A DNA stretch of 64,000 bases from contig CP136061.1 in assembly GCA_032622095.1 (NCBI GenBank), positions 128,226,754 to 128,290,753 of the forward strand, read 5' to 3'. The DNA comes from Siphonodentalium dalli (lineage: Eukaryota > Mollusca > Scaphopoda > Gadilida > Siphonodentaliidae). A model generated the notes under the pieces. The model was not told the DNA's origin. It was given only the letters and a program-made list of their open reading frames with translations, and ran no database searches. How positions within the stretch are numbered: the first letter of the stretch is position 1; every line of letters begins with the position of its first letter. A program made the translations under genes and the position numbers. Below are positions 21,560 to 33,430 of the stretch, in pieces.

Positions 21560-24010
21560 AACATTTTCAACATTGGGACAAATATTGGTTGGAAAATTAA
21601 AGGATCAGAACAATCTCAAATAGGCTTGAAACATCCCACTGCTGTTGATACCAATGATGACATTTCTAACTGCTAAAATTGGGGTATCAGCACCTGTCAT
21701 TCAAAACTCGTGAACTAAGTTTGAGCTAAATCGACTTGCTAGAATCAGCGAAACCCGAGTTTTGTTTGTTTTTCGTACCAAGAGATAGACTGTCGTTTAC
21801 TGAATATGATTTGGCCGGCAGCCCCCCCCTAATGTGACATCCTATTTGTCTTGGGGTGCACCCAGTGACAGGTGGTGTAATATGACCATACGCTTGCGTA
21901 ATTAACGAACCACGGCTAAACCACACGCATAAGCTAGGATAAACCTGTGCCTTATTTAATCTTATAAAAATAACTTCATAGATGCGTATTCCCATTAAAT
22001 AAGATTCACTTAGGCCTTATATCGTGACGTGGTTATGATTAATTTCACTCCAGACATGCACAAGGATTCATCGAAAGAGTTGCAATGGTCCTATAGCTAG
22101 CAATTTCGTGTATTAATTAGGTCAATCAAACATCAGGTCATTGAGAAATCAGAGATTCACAATGCAAACAAACTACGAACTCAAGACTTAAAACATAAAA
22201 AAAAGAAAAGAATTAAAGCCGTTCCTTTTGTACAAATTATTATAGGATATAAACTCTCAACACCAAACTAAAAGTATTCAAAATCAAGACCGTTGGTTGT
22301 TGTCGAGAGGGGGAGTATTTTACTGAAATTAGCCATTATATTATTGACGCTGTGTGCGCAATCCGATTGAGATGTGTACTATACGAAGAAGCTTACAAGT
22401 CGAGTTCATCATGTTCATTTCATTCACAAAATGTCATCATGTCGATTTCAACGAAAATCGACGAACAACGTTATCCTGTAGCTTTCACCATCAACCGAAT
22501 TCGCAATAACCTGAATGTATCTTCTGCTTTGGTCAAAAGTATGTGTTCCCTGTCGATTCATGAAAATGGAAGGATATCTAGGATTATCAGATTCACGTAT
22601 TAGATAATTTAAACGCGATATAATAACGTTTGCATGCATCACGAATTTCGATTCCAGTATTGTCTCCCGCCCTGTCAGAGTGATTGAGATTTTCTCATTG
22701 CACACACGATTTATATTTTAGGCAACTCCAATACAAATATTTGACAGTCCTTAATATGTCATAATTATGTTCTCAATAAAATGTAAACAGCCGCTACGAA
22801 TGAACTTGACTGTGTATAATTCAGATAGCAACTCCCCTCATTTTGGAACGCCGGTAACTGACAGACACACATGCTATTTCCGATTACGACATTAATGCGT
22901 TAAGCCCACCGATCTATACTGTGCGACAAAAGTGGTCGCAAAAATAAAAAATACCAGCGTCGTATATATTAGATAATAATTGGTGACGTCACACACCCAG
23001 ATATAGTCTATATACGACCCAAAGCGTCCGGCTTTGGTTCGTTATGAGACCTGGTCGTACTAGGGCGACCGTATCACGCGATGCATCGACATGCGGATGC
23101 GGCTTAGAGCATGGCCCACTTCGCTCCTAGATCGCTTCAAGACGAGTGGCTGAATTGACCCGACTGACACAATCGGCTAATCACGTCTCATCACATTGTT
23201 TCAGATTAAATCGTTTTAGCTTAACTTTTGAGCTATTGCCTGAGATATCTCCTGATTGAATGGTCAAAGAATGTTCAGTCCGACGCTCTTCATTTATACA
23301 GTATAGTGTTTACTCCTCACAAGACCTTGAATAACACCACGGATGTGTTCAGAACGTGCGATATAAATGATCCATCTGTGGTATTGGATGAGCAGGGTGC
23401 CACAAAATTAATGTTAATAGCATGTCAAAAACAATTGACGGGGTGCTCAGCCGACAAGACTGGTCCGTAAAAGCTCCGGGTTATTTAAAAAAAAACAAAC
23501 AAAAAAACAATTGATAGTAATAAGCGATATTAAACAGATACGCTCTGACTTCAACCGGTTTCGTTAGTGTCAGCGCCCACCGCAGTTGAAGTTGGATACA
23601 TGAAACAAAAATATATAGATTCTACCGGAATACGGAACAGCTGTGGCCTACGAGTGTCCAACAAGTGACAGAGATTATCAGATTTACACCAAGACATCGT
23701 CACTTCCACCGTTATTTAAACCAGAATAGTTCACAGAAAAAATATTTGTGTTATTCCCTTCCATTGAGAATAATAGTTTGGCAGTACATACCAATTCTAA
23801 ATTAACCACACGTCGGTACTTTGGCAAACACAACATGTTCACAGTTTATTCGACCAGATAAGTTGATATTACAACATTTTGGAGCTTCCTCTTTGAAATG
23901 GTATATGACATGGAATATGTTGTATACAATATGATATGTGGATTGCATATTAAGTGGCCTTTAAGTGCCAATTAACAGTATGGTTATGGTAAATATAATT
24001 ACAAGAGCAA
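21560..24010. other. Unassigned 2.4-kb stretch
   Basis: Open frames on both strands near 22350-22700 show no motif that I know. A C run lies near 21824, and GAGCTATTGCC (about 23230) matches the left end of the repeat at 15450. I see no splice-bounded exon. Confidence 0.35.
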
Positions 24011-24019
24011 GGAAATTAT

Positions 24020-25225
24020 TAGTCCAAGTCTTCTCGTACTAAAACCAGCTAAGATATTGGTATGGCGAGATGCTGGATTTTAGTCCGAGATCGCGCGCAT
24101 AGCTTCTTATGACACGAGTTAAGCGTTAATGACCCGCTCAAATAAAACCACAATTATATGAAATAAAATATCACAATTGCGACAATAAACGGATATTTTC
24201 TGCAGAAGACATGCTATTTGATCTGAAACCCACATCAGTTGTGAATCGAAAGCGGTAATTTAATGCGAAAAGAGACATTTACCGCAATGTTTACAAATTT
24301 TTAAAAGTATGCGAACTCAGTTGACCTCGCGAACTGTGTTCGGCATTTTCCGTTGAAAATATTCCGTAGATTTTCGACTAACAACGCAAATTACGATGAA
24401 TTCTCCATTGTAATCGTAATTATGTGTGTCAATAAATAAGAAATAAATAGATTAATTAAACATTGAAGATATAAATGTAATACATTAAATAAATTACGAA
24501 AACAAAATTTGTATAAATTTTGAACCTTAAGTTTGAAAAGTCCCACTAAAACTGAAGAACTATATTTCGAAACTGTGTGATTCGGTTCTCCGATTATTTT
24601 ATCAACACAAAAGTCAAACTGCACATGGATGAAAATCACACGCATGGCAAGTCAGACACAAGAGTTCTAATTTGCTCCAATTTTGACAAGTTGCTTGCGA
24701 AAATTGTCAACAAAACTACCGTTCTGATCCTCCATTATGTCATTAAGTTTTTAGTGCGGGAATTGTTCTCAAAGCACATAGGAAACTGGACTTTGGGGCG
24801 ATCGGTTTTCGCCATTTTGTTCGGAAAACCCCGCGCTATATATAGAAACGGAAACTAGAATCTCCAGAACAAACTCCGGATTATGCCGAAGTTATTCGGA
24901 CCAGTTCGGCTTTCAGTTAAAACGTAAACAAACAGAGAAAATAAGCGATGTTTGTGGCAATCAACCGGTATATTCTATGTGTAATTTAACATTAAAGTTA
25001 GATTATTATACACCATTATGACCACAAGATGTCACTCTTTCCGATGTATATAGCATCACGTATTGATTTGCTAGGTAAATCGAGTAAAATACACAACAAA
25101 TTCTCGCCACTAACCTTGGGCGTAAGTCGTGTCATAAGAGACTATACGGGACGACCTCGGACTAAAATCCAGCATCTCGCCATACCAATATCTTAGCTGG
25201 TTTTAGTACGAGAAGACTTGGACTA
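24020..25225. mobile_element. TIR element with 9-bp TSD (Mutator-like, non-autonomous)
   Basis: It starts TAGTCCAAGTCTTCTCGTAC and ends with the reverse complement. The first ~70 bp of the two TIRs are identical and similarity continues to about 105 bp. A 9-bp direct repeat GGAAATTAT flanks it (24011-24019 and 25226-25234). Long TIRs with a 9-bp duplication are the Mutator (MULE) signature. The 1-kb interior has only short open frames and no transposase motif, so the copy is non-autonomous. Confidence 0.85.
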
Positions 25226-25466
25226 GGAAATTATGTGCGCGGTGTTTTGATCCAGTGCACACTCAGCACTGGATATATCATGTCCCATTTGGGACAATGA
25301 ATTAAAAGTACAGCAAATTGTGGCTGAGGATCAACTTTCTTATCCAGAAGCTCGGAAAATTACTGGGCCAGTAATTTGTCATCGCATATTTGCTGCGGTT
25401 TTGTCGGTAAGGAAACGTGTTAACCCTTTTATAACTGGAGCTTCCTGAAATTTTGCGAAAACCCTG

Positions 25467-25522
25467 TGCCAATGCATTCTCTTATATATGCGAGGCCTCG
25501 CATATATAAGAGGATGCATTGG
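25467..25522. repeat. Near-perfect palindrome, first of a pair
   Basis: GCCAATGCATTCTCTTATAT and its reverse complement meet at GAGGCCTC with no loop. Confidence 0.85.
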
Positions 25523-25549
25523 CCTAATACTATTTATCATGACATTGTA

Positions 25550-25617
25550 AGCCAGTGCATTCTCTTATATATGCGAGGCTCCCTATGGGAGACTCGCACA
25601 TATAAAAGAATGCACTG
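25550..25617. repeat. Palindrome, second of a pair
   Basis: It has the same arms as the palindrome at 25467 (CCAGTGCATTCTCTTATATA), but a 12-bp centre CTCCCTATGGGA replaces the simple junction. The two hairpins are about 28 bp apart. Confidence 0.85.
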
Positions 25618-25747
25618 GTATATGGTCTTTAATGCTGCACCAGCGCAGCTCCCGTCACGAAAGTGTTAATGCCAACACTCAAACGGCTTCAAAACAATCA
25701 AAAAAACTCTCTTAACATTAATTATGACTGCCAGTAACTAAGTGAGG

Positions 25748-27646
25748 AGGTAGCACGTTAGTCCGAGGGTTCAATAGTCCGAGGGTTCAATAGTCCGAGG
25801 GTTCAATAGTCCGAGGAATCGATAGTCCGATGGTTCAACGGTCCGGGGGTTCAATAATCCGAGGGTCCCATAGAAGTCACGTGACAGCGGGGTTTTGAGT
25901 CACACTCCAAATTTTGGTCAACATTTTCAACAGCTGGAACAGGGGGGGGGGGGGTCGTGAGAAAATTTACACATACAGGGCCCAAAATTTTTTTTACAGC
26001 CCTTTTGCTACCCACCCACCCTTTTTGTGCAAAAAAAATATTTTTTCCGCCTGATTTTTTTGGACCCACCCCCTAAAATAAGAACAAAATCATTTTAAAT
26101 CTATTCAAGACCAAATCAAACAGAATCAAAGGCAAGTTTTAAATTGGTCCATTTCTGGCAGATTCCAAGTGTTCAAACAATTGAAAAACTATCAAAGATT
26201 ATGATGTTGTTTTCGACATTGAAAAATACATTTTGAAATAAAAAGTGTTTTATTCTACAGTATGCACAGATATTGTGAGGTAATATTTATAGTGCCAATA
26301 AGCCAACATTGTGTTTAATTTTTACATAAATAGTCCAGTTACTAATTAATGACTTCTTCACTGTTGTTCCCAAAAAGGTGCCACCATGCAACATCATATC
26401 AGAACACCTTATAGCCATACCTGCAATGACAGTTATATAGTATATAAGTATCACTCTTTGGAGCCAAATAAACAGGCTGGCATGTTTATTTTTTAATTTG
26501 AGGCATTTTGTTAGCCAGCATTCTGCAGCACTAGTATTATTTGGTCATTAGACATGCCAGAGTGAAAATGCCAGCACTATCAGGCACTATTCAATATTAA
26601 TTTGAGGTGAAATGCAAACCAGCACTCCTATTCAGTCATCACTTTTATTTGGCACCAGAGAGTGCTTTATCTTATACCTACATATGTGCTTAAGTGTTGG
26701 TTAAGGTCATAATCTATGTTAGAACACATTTATTAGTGAAAACAACTTAAAACAATGTCCATAATGTGGGTTGAAAAAAATTTGCCCAAAATTTTTTTTT
26801 CAGGCCTCTGAGATGCACTCACCCCGCCCGGTATAGGTATGTTTTTGGAAGATCTCCCCTGTATTACTTATATCTTATACCTACCCTGTTCCTAAGTGTC
26901 TGTAAAGGCCATAACCTGCCTTAGAACACAATTATTAATGAATATATTTGAAAACAACTTAAAACAAGGGCAAAATGTGAATAGAAAAAAATTTGCACAA
27001 ACTCATTTTTTCGGGCCTCTTCGGACCCACCCACCCCGGCCCTGTATGATAAAACTTTTGTGCGACCCTCCCCCCCCCCCCTGGCTGGAAGGCAATATTT
27101 CAGGGTTGTAGAATGACAAATACAGATTGCACCTATTCACGTATGAAAGCTCAAATATAGATTGCAGTGATCATGCATTTCACCTTTGTGAATGTGTATA
27201 AATTATACGAAAATAATGACTTACGACATTTCTAACATTTGAAAATGTCGCTTTCTAGTGGTATAGAGTTCCAATATATGCCACCAACATCATTGTTCAA
27301 TTGTTAATCTCGCGTTTCATGTGCATGATTCTTGTTAAAGTTCACGCTAAATGAAATTAACTTATGAGAAAGCAAAGAAGCATCTCACAGATCACTATAG
27401 TCGACGCCATTTTGCCTCCCTTGTCACTCATAATTGGAAAAGCGTGGCGACTTGTAATTGCAAAAGGCAACCACAGATGGCAGACTATTGAACCCTCGGA
27501 CCATTGAACACTCGGACTATTGAACCCTCTATATTATTGAACCCTCGGACTATTGAACACTCTGACTATCGAACCCTCGGACTATTGAACACTCGGACTA
27601 TTGAACACTCGGACTACTGAACCCTCGGACTACTGAACTGTAACCC
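25748..27646. mobile_element. Element whose TIRs are arrays of a 16-bp tandem repeat (TU/foldback type), copy 1
   Basis: The left end has about seven units of TAGTCCGAGGGTTCAA (25767-25870). The right end has about ten units in opposite orientation (27480-27640). A 10-bp direct repeat CTAAGTGAGG flanks the element (25738-25747 and 27647-27656), although one or two of these bases may belong to the ends. The interior (1.6 kb) has no coding region that I recognise. It contains G or C runs at about 25941 and 27067, and two similar ~120-bp segments near 26760-26850 and 26940-27070 (AAAAAAATTTGCNCAAA then TTTTCNGGCCTCT). Elements with tandem-repeat TIRs are known from sea urchin (TU) and fly (FB). 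Relation to them is inference. Confidence 0.75.
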
Positions 27647-27702
27647 CTAAGTGAGGTTGTCATTTGAGTTTGAAACGTTCAACACGATGGTTGAATAACT
27701 AT

Positions 27703-28190
27703 GGAAAGCCAAATTTAAGCGCAATAAGGAATATTCTTATTGCGCTTAAGCGCAATTAGATCCTCCCTTATTGCACTTAAGCGGAATTACATCATTATTG
27801 CGCTTAAGCCCAATTAAAATCTCCCTCATGAGATCACCCCTCTGCAAATAGTAAAATTATCCTATATTGTCTCCACCCATTGTACCATGGACTACACCAT
27901 TTGAATTATAGGGAGTTTATGTAATGTGGCTAATTGTGCTTAAGCGCAATAAGGAATATTCCTTATTGTGATTAAGCGCAATTAGCTCATATTGCGATTA
28001 AGTGCAATAACAGATTCCTTATTGTACTTAAGCGCAAATAGCTATTCCTTATTGCGCCCAAGTGTAATTAAATATTTCCTTATTGCGCTTTAAAAGCGCA
28101 ATTATATATTGCATTATTGTGTTAAGCGCAATTAGAGATTCCTTATTGCGCTTAAGCTCAGTTATTTATTAAATGTCAATTTGGCTTCCC
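27703..28190. mobile_element. Element built of palindromic ~25-bp iterons
   Basis: The ends are GGAAAGCCAAATT and AATTTGGCTTCCC. Between them, about 14 units of the palindrome TTGCGCTTAAGCGCAA, usually preceded by ATTCCTTA, lie in two blocks (27715-27815 and 27930-28165). A unique spacer separates them. No TSD is certain. Confidence 0.7.
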
Positions 28191-28349
28191 ATAAATAACA
28201 CGTTTAGGTTTGAAAGACACACGTAACAGTATTTGTGTTGAAGCTTCCGTTTGGGTGAGAGACGATCTTCGTTGTCACCTACTCGACCGGAAACTTGGCG
28301 CATCGATAAACACTGTCGGATACCCGTTTAGGTTCGGACATTCCAAGAT

Positions 28350-28379
28350 GGCGGTGGCCACTAAAGCAGATAAACGGTA
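28350..28379 (+). other. Candidate first coding exon inside the left TIR
   Basis: AAGATGG supplies a good start context. The frame reads MAVATKADKR and is followed at once by a consensus splice donor GTAAGT (28378-28383). The right TIR carries the mirrored copy, with Ala-Pro instead of Val-Ala. It could start a transposase transcript or be a captured host 5' exon. No downstream exon was identified. Confidence 0.4.
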
Positions 28380-29082
28380 AGTGTATATATTGTCTCCAAA
28401 CAGCAATCAACGACATCTTTGGTGATACACCTTGAATCAGTTATGTAGGAATTGGTATGCCCAACACATACGTAACACGCCTTTCGCATGACAGGCATGT
28501 GAATTGTTGTATTTGGCGTGTCAAGTCGTCATAATTTTTCGAAATTTTATCGAGGCGGCGAAATGTTCGCTTTTTCGTATTTTTCTGGCCCTGGGCTCAT
28601 GCATCCGCAAATTTATCTATTGTTGTGGGTAGATTAGGTCACCACACATCTTCGGAATGCAAAACCGGCGATATTTTTATTGTCTAACTCCGAAAAACGA
28701 CCTTTGAAAATTTCAAAATGTTCAGGTTCGGATTCGCAACATTCGCGATGATTTTGTTCAGGTTCAGACACAATTTTCGTTCAGGTTCGGACAAATTTGG
28801 TTCAGGTTCGGACGAATTCAAAAACTTCGCATAAAAATGACACGCCGAGGTACAGTCGCGTTCTTATTGCGTATTTGTGCATTTGTTTATCTTCCATTCG
28901 TAAAAGAAACGATAAATGGGGAACACGAGGCATGGTTTTATCCCACTCGTGAATAATTTGGGGGACTTTCTTATTTTATGCGTGTGAGATGTATGCGATC
29001 ACGTGATTCCCCTCCACACCCACATACGATGCCACGAAGGTCGCCGCACGCAGATGAGCAGATAACTGTCCATAATATAAGT

Positions 29083-29170
29083 TACACGGCTTTTTGAGGG
29101 GGATACTGTGTGTATATGCCCCGATAGAGGCGCGTATCCCCCGAGGCGATCCCCCCTCAACTAGCCGTGT
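29083..29170. repeat. Foldback MITE inside the CACTGT element
   Basis: The arms GTTACACGGCTTTTTGAGGG and CCCCTCAACTAGCCGTGTAA are inverted, with GGATAC/GTATCC pairing closer to the centre. Confidence 0.65.
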
Positions 29171-30465
29171 AATGATGTATATACCCCCAGTCTCTGTTAA
29201 CAATATATTCCCAGACATGAAGCGCAGAAACGAGCCATGAACAGTAACTTTATTTTGTTAGACTGCTTATACGATGAATGTGATTATATATCTCTTCCCA
29301 CAATTTGCCCATAAACACTTGCTGATAGATAGACAATATATACTATGTTTTGTATCAATACGAGGATGATATATTTGGGTATTCACTCGAAACATATTCT
29401 TTTCAATATAAGCCTTATGTGTTTTGCCTCATTTCTAAATGTTGAATCCAGTTACAAGTTAACCAATTGTCACACGACTATTATGCAGGACTATTAATTA
29501 GAGCCCGAACATGTTGCGTTCTATTCAGCACTATGCGAACATAGAGAATACCTATGGTTTGCCGAATAATACCTGCAATATGCGAATCTTCACGAGCGGC
29601 GATATTTCAGGAATATATTATTCGAGAAACCATATGTGTTCTCTTTATGTTATGCTTATGGTAAGCAATTCTGCAAAACTACAAGTATTTGTTTATCGAA
29701 ACAATAATTTAGACGCCGAAGTAGCGAAACTTATGCAAACAATATCAGCTGTTCCGTTGGCAAATTAAGCATCTCTAAATTTTGGTGGAAAATTTCCTTC
29801 ATGCGCTTAAGAGAATAGTGCCTACCCAATGGTTAAATATTACACAGAAACCCAATTAACAAATAACTGAATACGTAATAAAACGGGATCATTTGTTTTT
29901 TCTTTAGAACTTATCGCAGTAATAAACTACTTTCAGTCTTCCGCGGAATTTCGCGTAGTTCCATTGATAATACACGCGTCAATAATTGTGTACCCTTTTT
30001 TAAACAGAAGTATCTACAGTGAGATAACGTTTGAAAATTATTATCCATGCCAAGGTCCTGACGAAAGAGAGGGCATCGTATGTCATTTAAAATTACAGCG
30101 ATTTCATAGGGAAACATATATAACAAACAACGCTTGTCCCCACACCCGGTTGTAACTAACAATCTGATTGACAACAACGTCACGTTTAAATCATGCACCA
30201 TGTCCCCGTAACTCTTGACAGTGGGCGTATAAAAGCACGTGAAACATCGTGGTTATGAATTACCCTTGAACTAGCAGTTTCACCAATCGTGACATTGTTC
30301 TAGCGCACTGAGCTTAATTGACGTCACCTAAAACAGGATCGATAGGTCTGCTACTGAATTATTATTATTGCATGGTGCTGATTGGTCTGAATTTATCTGA
30401 TAACCTATAAAAAGCACACCACATGGTAGCTATTGATGTGGGACAAAATCGTTAGCTCCGCCAAC

Positions 30466-30585
30466 ATCGTGGGATACTAGGAGATTTAATACCCGGATGT
30501 CTCTTTTTGAAACCCCTTGGCTCCGCCTCGGGGTTAAAAATCGAGAACCAGGTATTAAATATCCATGTATCCCCGATATTTCAGA
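30466..30585. repeat. Second foldback inside the CACTGT element
   Basis: The left arm ATCGTGGGATACTAGGAGAT / TTTAATACC pairs with GGTATTAAATATCCATGTAT / CCCCGAT. The inner CCCCTTGG and CCTCGGGG also pair. Confidence 0.65.
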
Positions 30586-31569
30586 AGATAAGTAATAATA
30601 CCACTGTTGCTCATATGTAAAATGTAATAATTCCCACTAGCTGGTTTATAGTAGACATTGCTCGAGAATATTCAACTGTGGCTTTTATCCCATTAATTCG
30701 GAGAATTTACCACCTATATTTGGAAATTTCAGCTGACATATTTAGATATAACAAATTAACAATGCATGTTCGTTAATAACACGCACAATAAGATCGCGAC
30801 TGCACCTCGGCATGTCATTTATAGGTAAGGTTTTGATGCGTCCGAACCTGAACTAAAAGTGTCCGAACCTGAACCAAATTTGTCCGAACCTGAACGAAAA
30901 TTGTGTCTGAACCTGAACAAAATCATCGCGAATGTTGCGAATCCGAACCTGAACATTTTGAAATTTTCAAAGGTCGTTTTTCGGAGTTAGACAATAAAAA
31001 TATCGCCGGTTTTGCATTCCGAAGATGTGTGGTGCCCTAATCTACCCACAACAATAGATAAATTTGCGGATGCATGAGCCCAGGGCCAGAAAAATACGAA
31101 AAAGCGAACATTTCGCCGCCTCGATAAAATTTCGAAAAATTATGACGACTTGACACGCCAAATACAACAATTCACATGCCTGTCATGCGAAAGGCGTGTT
31201 ACGTATGTGTTGGGCATACAAATTCCTACATAACTGTTTCAAGGTGTATCACCAAAAGATGTCGTTGATTGCTGCTTGGAGACAATATATACACTTACCG
31301 TTTATCTGCTTTAGTGGGCGCCGCCATCTTGGAATGTCCGAACCTAAACGGGTATCCGACAGTGATAAAGGTTCATGCCAGATTAATTATTGTTATTACA
31401 CTCCTATATATGTGCGATTTCCATTGACAACGCCGTTGATTAAAAATTGTAATGTCACTAGTGAATTATGTCATTTCTCGTGGCGTCATTGACGTGACGT
31501 CGCTTACTGATCTAGACTGATTTTTAGATGGTTGATCTTTCTGCACATCGAGACTTTCATGCATTAATT

Positions 31570-31727
31570 CTGCGTGTTTTAATCATATTTGGAAACCAAA
31601 TTGATGCAGAAGTGTTATGTTAAAAACATATTATGGACTTGTTCGAGTTCGTGAAACTGATAAGTTAGTATTCAGGCGATATGCCAACCTGGAGAATGTA
31701 GCATTCTACTAACATCTCGAAATTTTC
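31570..31727 (-). repeat. Left half of a small dispersed element, split by an insertion
   Basis: It matches the reverse complement of about 62540-62660, with words such as CATTCTACTAACATC and ACTTGTTCG. The match stops at the TSD of the inserted 16-bp-repeat element and resumes at 33150. Confidence 0.7.
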
Positions 31728-33149
31728 GGGTAGGGTTCTCTATTCCGAAGGTTCTCTATTCCGAAGGTTCGCTATTCCGATGGTTCATTATTCCGAAGGT
31801 CCCCTATTCCGAAGGTTCATTATTCCGAAGGTTCGCTATTCCGAAGGTTTTCTATTCTGGGCGTATTAAATAGAAATGAATCAAAATTTGCACCCCACCA
31901 CAAAAACAACACGAGGAATGAAAAATACGATTACGCTAGTATTCATATATAGTACATTTATACATCCACTTCTAACTCCCAAATTGTCCTAGATATCGGT
32001 TATTAATAGCAAGAAAAGAGTATCAGTTTATCGTTCATTATGGAAAGTTAAAAACACGATGACTGAAATAACTACATGTAAGAGATATAGTTTTTCCGAA
32101 CTGGCAATCTGTATTTGAAAAAAAAAAAATCAACATTCAAGGCCCACTTAATTTTCGAACCCCCATGCAGATCACATATATAAAAATATACCACTATATA
32201 TACCATTTGAAATATGAAGCTCTCTAACACTGTATTCTCAGCTTATCCGGTGCAATAAACTGATAACATGTTGTTTTTGTTGAGTTAACGCAGGGTTAAC
32301 GACTTGTTTTTATGCTTAAGGTTCATCTGGTTTTGTTGCGCAAAGTAAAGTGTATTATTTTCAATGGAAGGGGGTAACTCTATATATTAAAGATAATGTT
32401 ATTCAATTGAAAATACATTAGGCTGAATTCTGTTGCATTCTGAGAGCCATGACATATAACGGGGGAATCTTTTTATGATTTAAGATGTTTTCTATTTCTC
32501 TATAGGGGCATCTTCTGATACAGACGTTTTGAATGGTGATGAACTATATATAGTGTTTTAATAATATTTTATGGCACAGATTGTGTTTAAAACCTGATAT
32601 CAAGGCACTATAAAAATTAAGTGGGCCTTACAATTCAATACAAATTCACAATTGCAGTTAGGTTCAACTCATACCCGTCTATTCAACGACATTCTGCTTC
32701 GCAGTATTCATTAATAGTTATAGTCCCGCTGTTTTAATCCCGCCTTTAGCTGGCGTATTGTTGCCTGTAATATTATTGAGATAAACGTCATACGCGATGA
32801 CATTAAATCGCATGGAAATAGCAATTGTGTGGGCTGACTGACGTGAATATGTATTGGAAAATAACGTCATATGAAATGACATTAAATCTCAAGGAAACCC
32901 GCGAAAAAAAAAAAAAAAAATAACATTTATTGTTTCAATGTTTTAAGTTATTTCCTTCATAAAAAAGAGTCTTCGTGATAAAGAACCCTCTCAATACTTG
33001 AATATAGAATTAACCTTTAACAAAACAAATCTTCGGAATAGCGAACCTTCGGAATAGAGAACCTTCGGAATAGCGAACCTTTGGAGTAGTGAACCTTCGG
33101 AATAGTGAACCTTCGGAATAGCGAACCTTCGGAATAGAGACATGTTCCC
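31728..33149. mobile_element. Element whose TIRs are arrays of a 16-bp tandem repeat, copy 2
   Basis: It begins GGGTAGGGTTCTCTATTCCG and ends with an inverted counterpart (GGGAACATGTCTCTATTCCG in reverse complement). The left array (31737-31857) has about eight units of TATTCCGAAGGTTCGC. The right array (33028-33140) has about seven, inverted. An 8-bp direct repeat AAATTTTC flanks it (31720-31727 and 33150-33157). The related sequence at 62248-62683 runs straight through this site with a single CGAAAATCTG, giving a natural empty site. Another element is nested at 32139-32630. No coding region is seen. Confidence 0.85.
32139..32630. mobile_element. Nested MITE, AAGGCCCACTTAATTTT ends
   Basis: AAGGCCCACTTAATTTT at 32139 is inverted at 32613-32630. 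The same end plus part of the interior (AATGGTGATGAA, TTATGGCA) recurs in opposite orientation from 47771 to about 47890, next to a related 16-bp-repeat element. The association is therefore older than either insertion. Confidence 0.65.
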
Positions 33150-33430
33150 AAATTTTCAACGAAATCGACCATACCACTCAATAGAAAACATTGTCAAAAC
33201 TACGCTCAGTTGTAAAGATATACATCTGGATTCGGGACGCAACAATCGGCGACAAACAAACACAAATGATTTCGCCATCCAGAGTCGGTGCATTTAATTA
33301 ATATATCAGAATGACGGTGTGTGTTGGCAATTTGGATTAATATTCGTAAAAAGAACAAATTTGAGCAAGATTATCCTCCATTGCTATTGGATCACCCTAC
33401 CGGAGTGTTTCACATCACTTTAAATAATTC
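33150..33430 (-). repeat. Right half of the split dispersed element
   Basis: It matches the reverse complement of about 62270-62535, ending GATCACCCTACCGGAGTGTT. Confidence 0.75.

Larger units (their letters stand above)
28311..31364. mobile_element. 3.05-kb DNA element, CACTGT ends, ~570-bp TIRs, 5-bp TSD
   Basis: It begins CACTGTCGGATACCCGTTTA and ends with the exact inverse. It is flanked by the 5-bp direct repeat ATAAA (28306-28310 and 31365-31369). The TIRs run about 28311-28872 and 30787-31364, and are highly similar throughout. Each TIR contains four to five copies of GTTCAGGTTCGGAC. The interior has no recognisable transposase. It holds two foldback MITEs. The element at 52239-55725 shares CACTGT ends, 5-bp TSD and very long TIRs. 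A 5-bp TSD with a CAC-type end is seen in the Transib/RAG-related group, but without a transposase this stays a hypothesis. Confidence 0.8.

Noticed and set aside
25757-27645. CRISPR-like array
   Set aside because: The repeats are contiguous 16-bp units without unique spacers, appear inverted at both ends of an element, and the genome is eukaryotic.
28311-31364. LTR retrotransposon
   Set aside because: The long terminal repeats are inverted, not direct, and there is no gag-pol.
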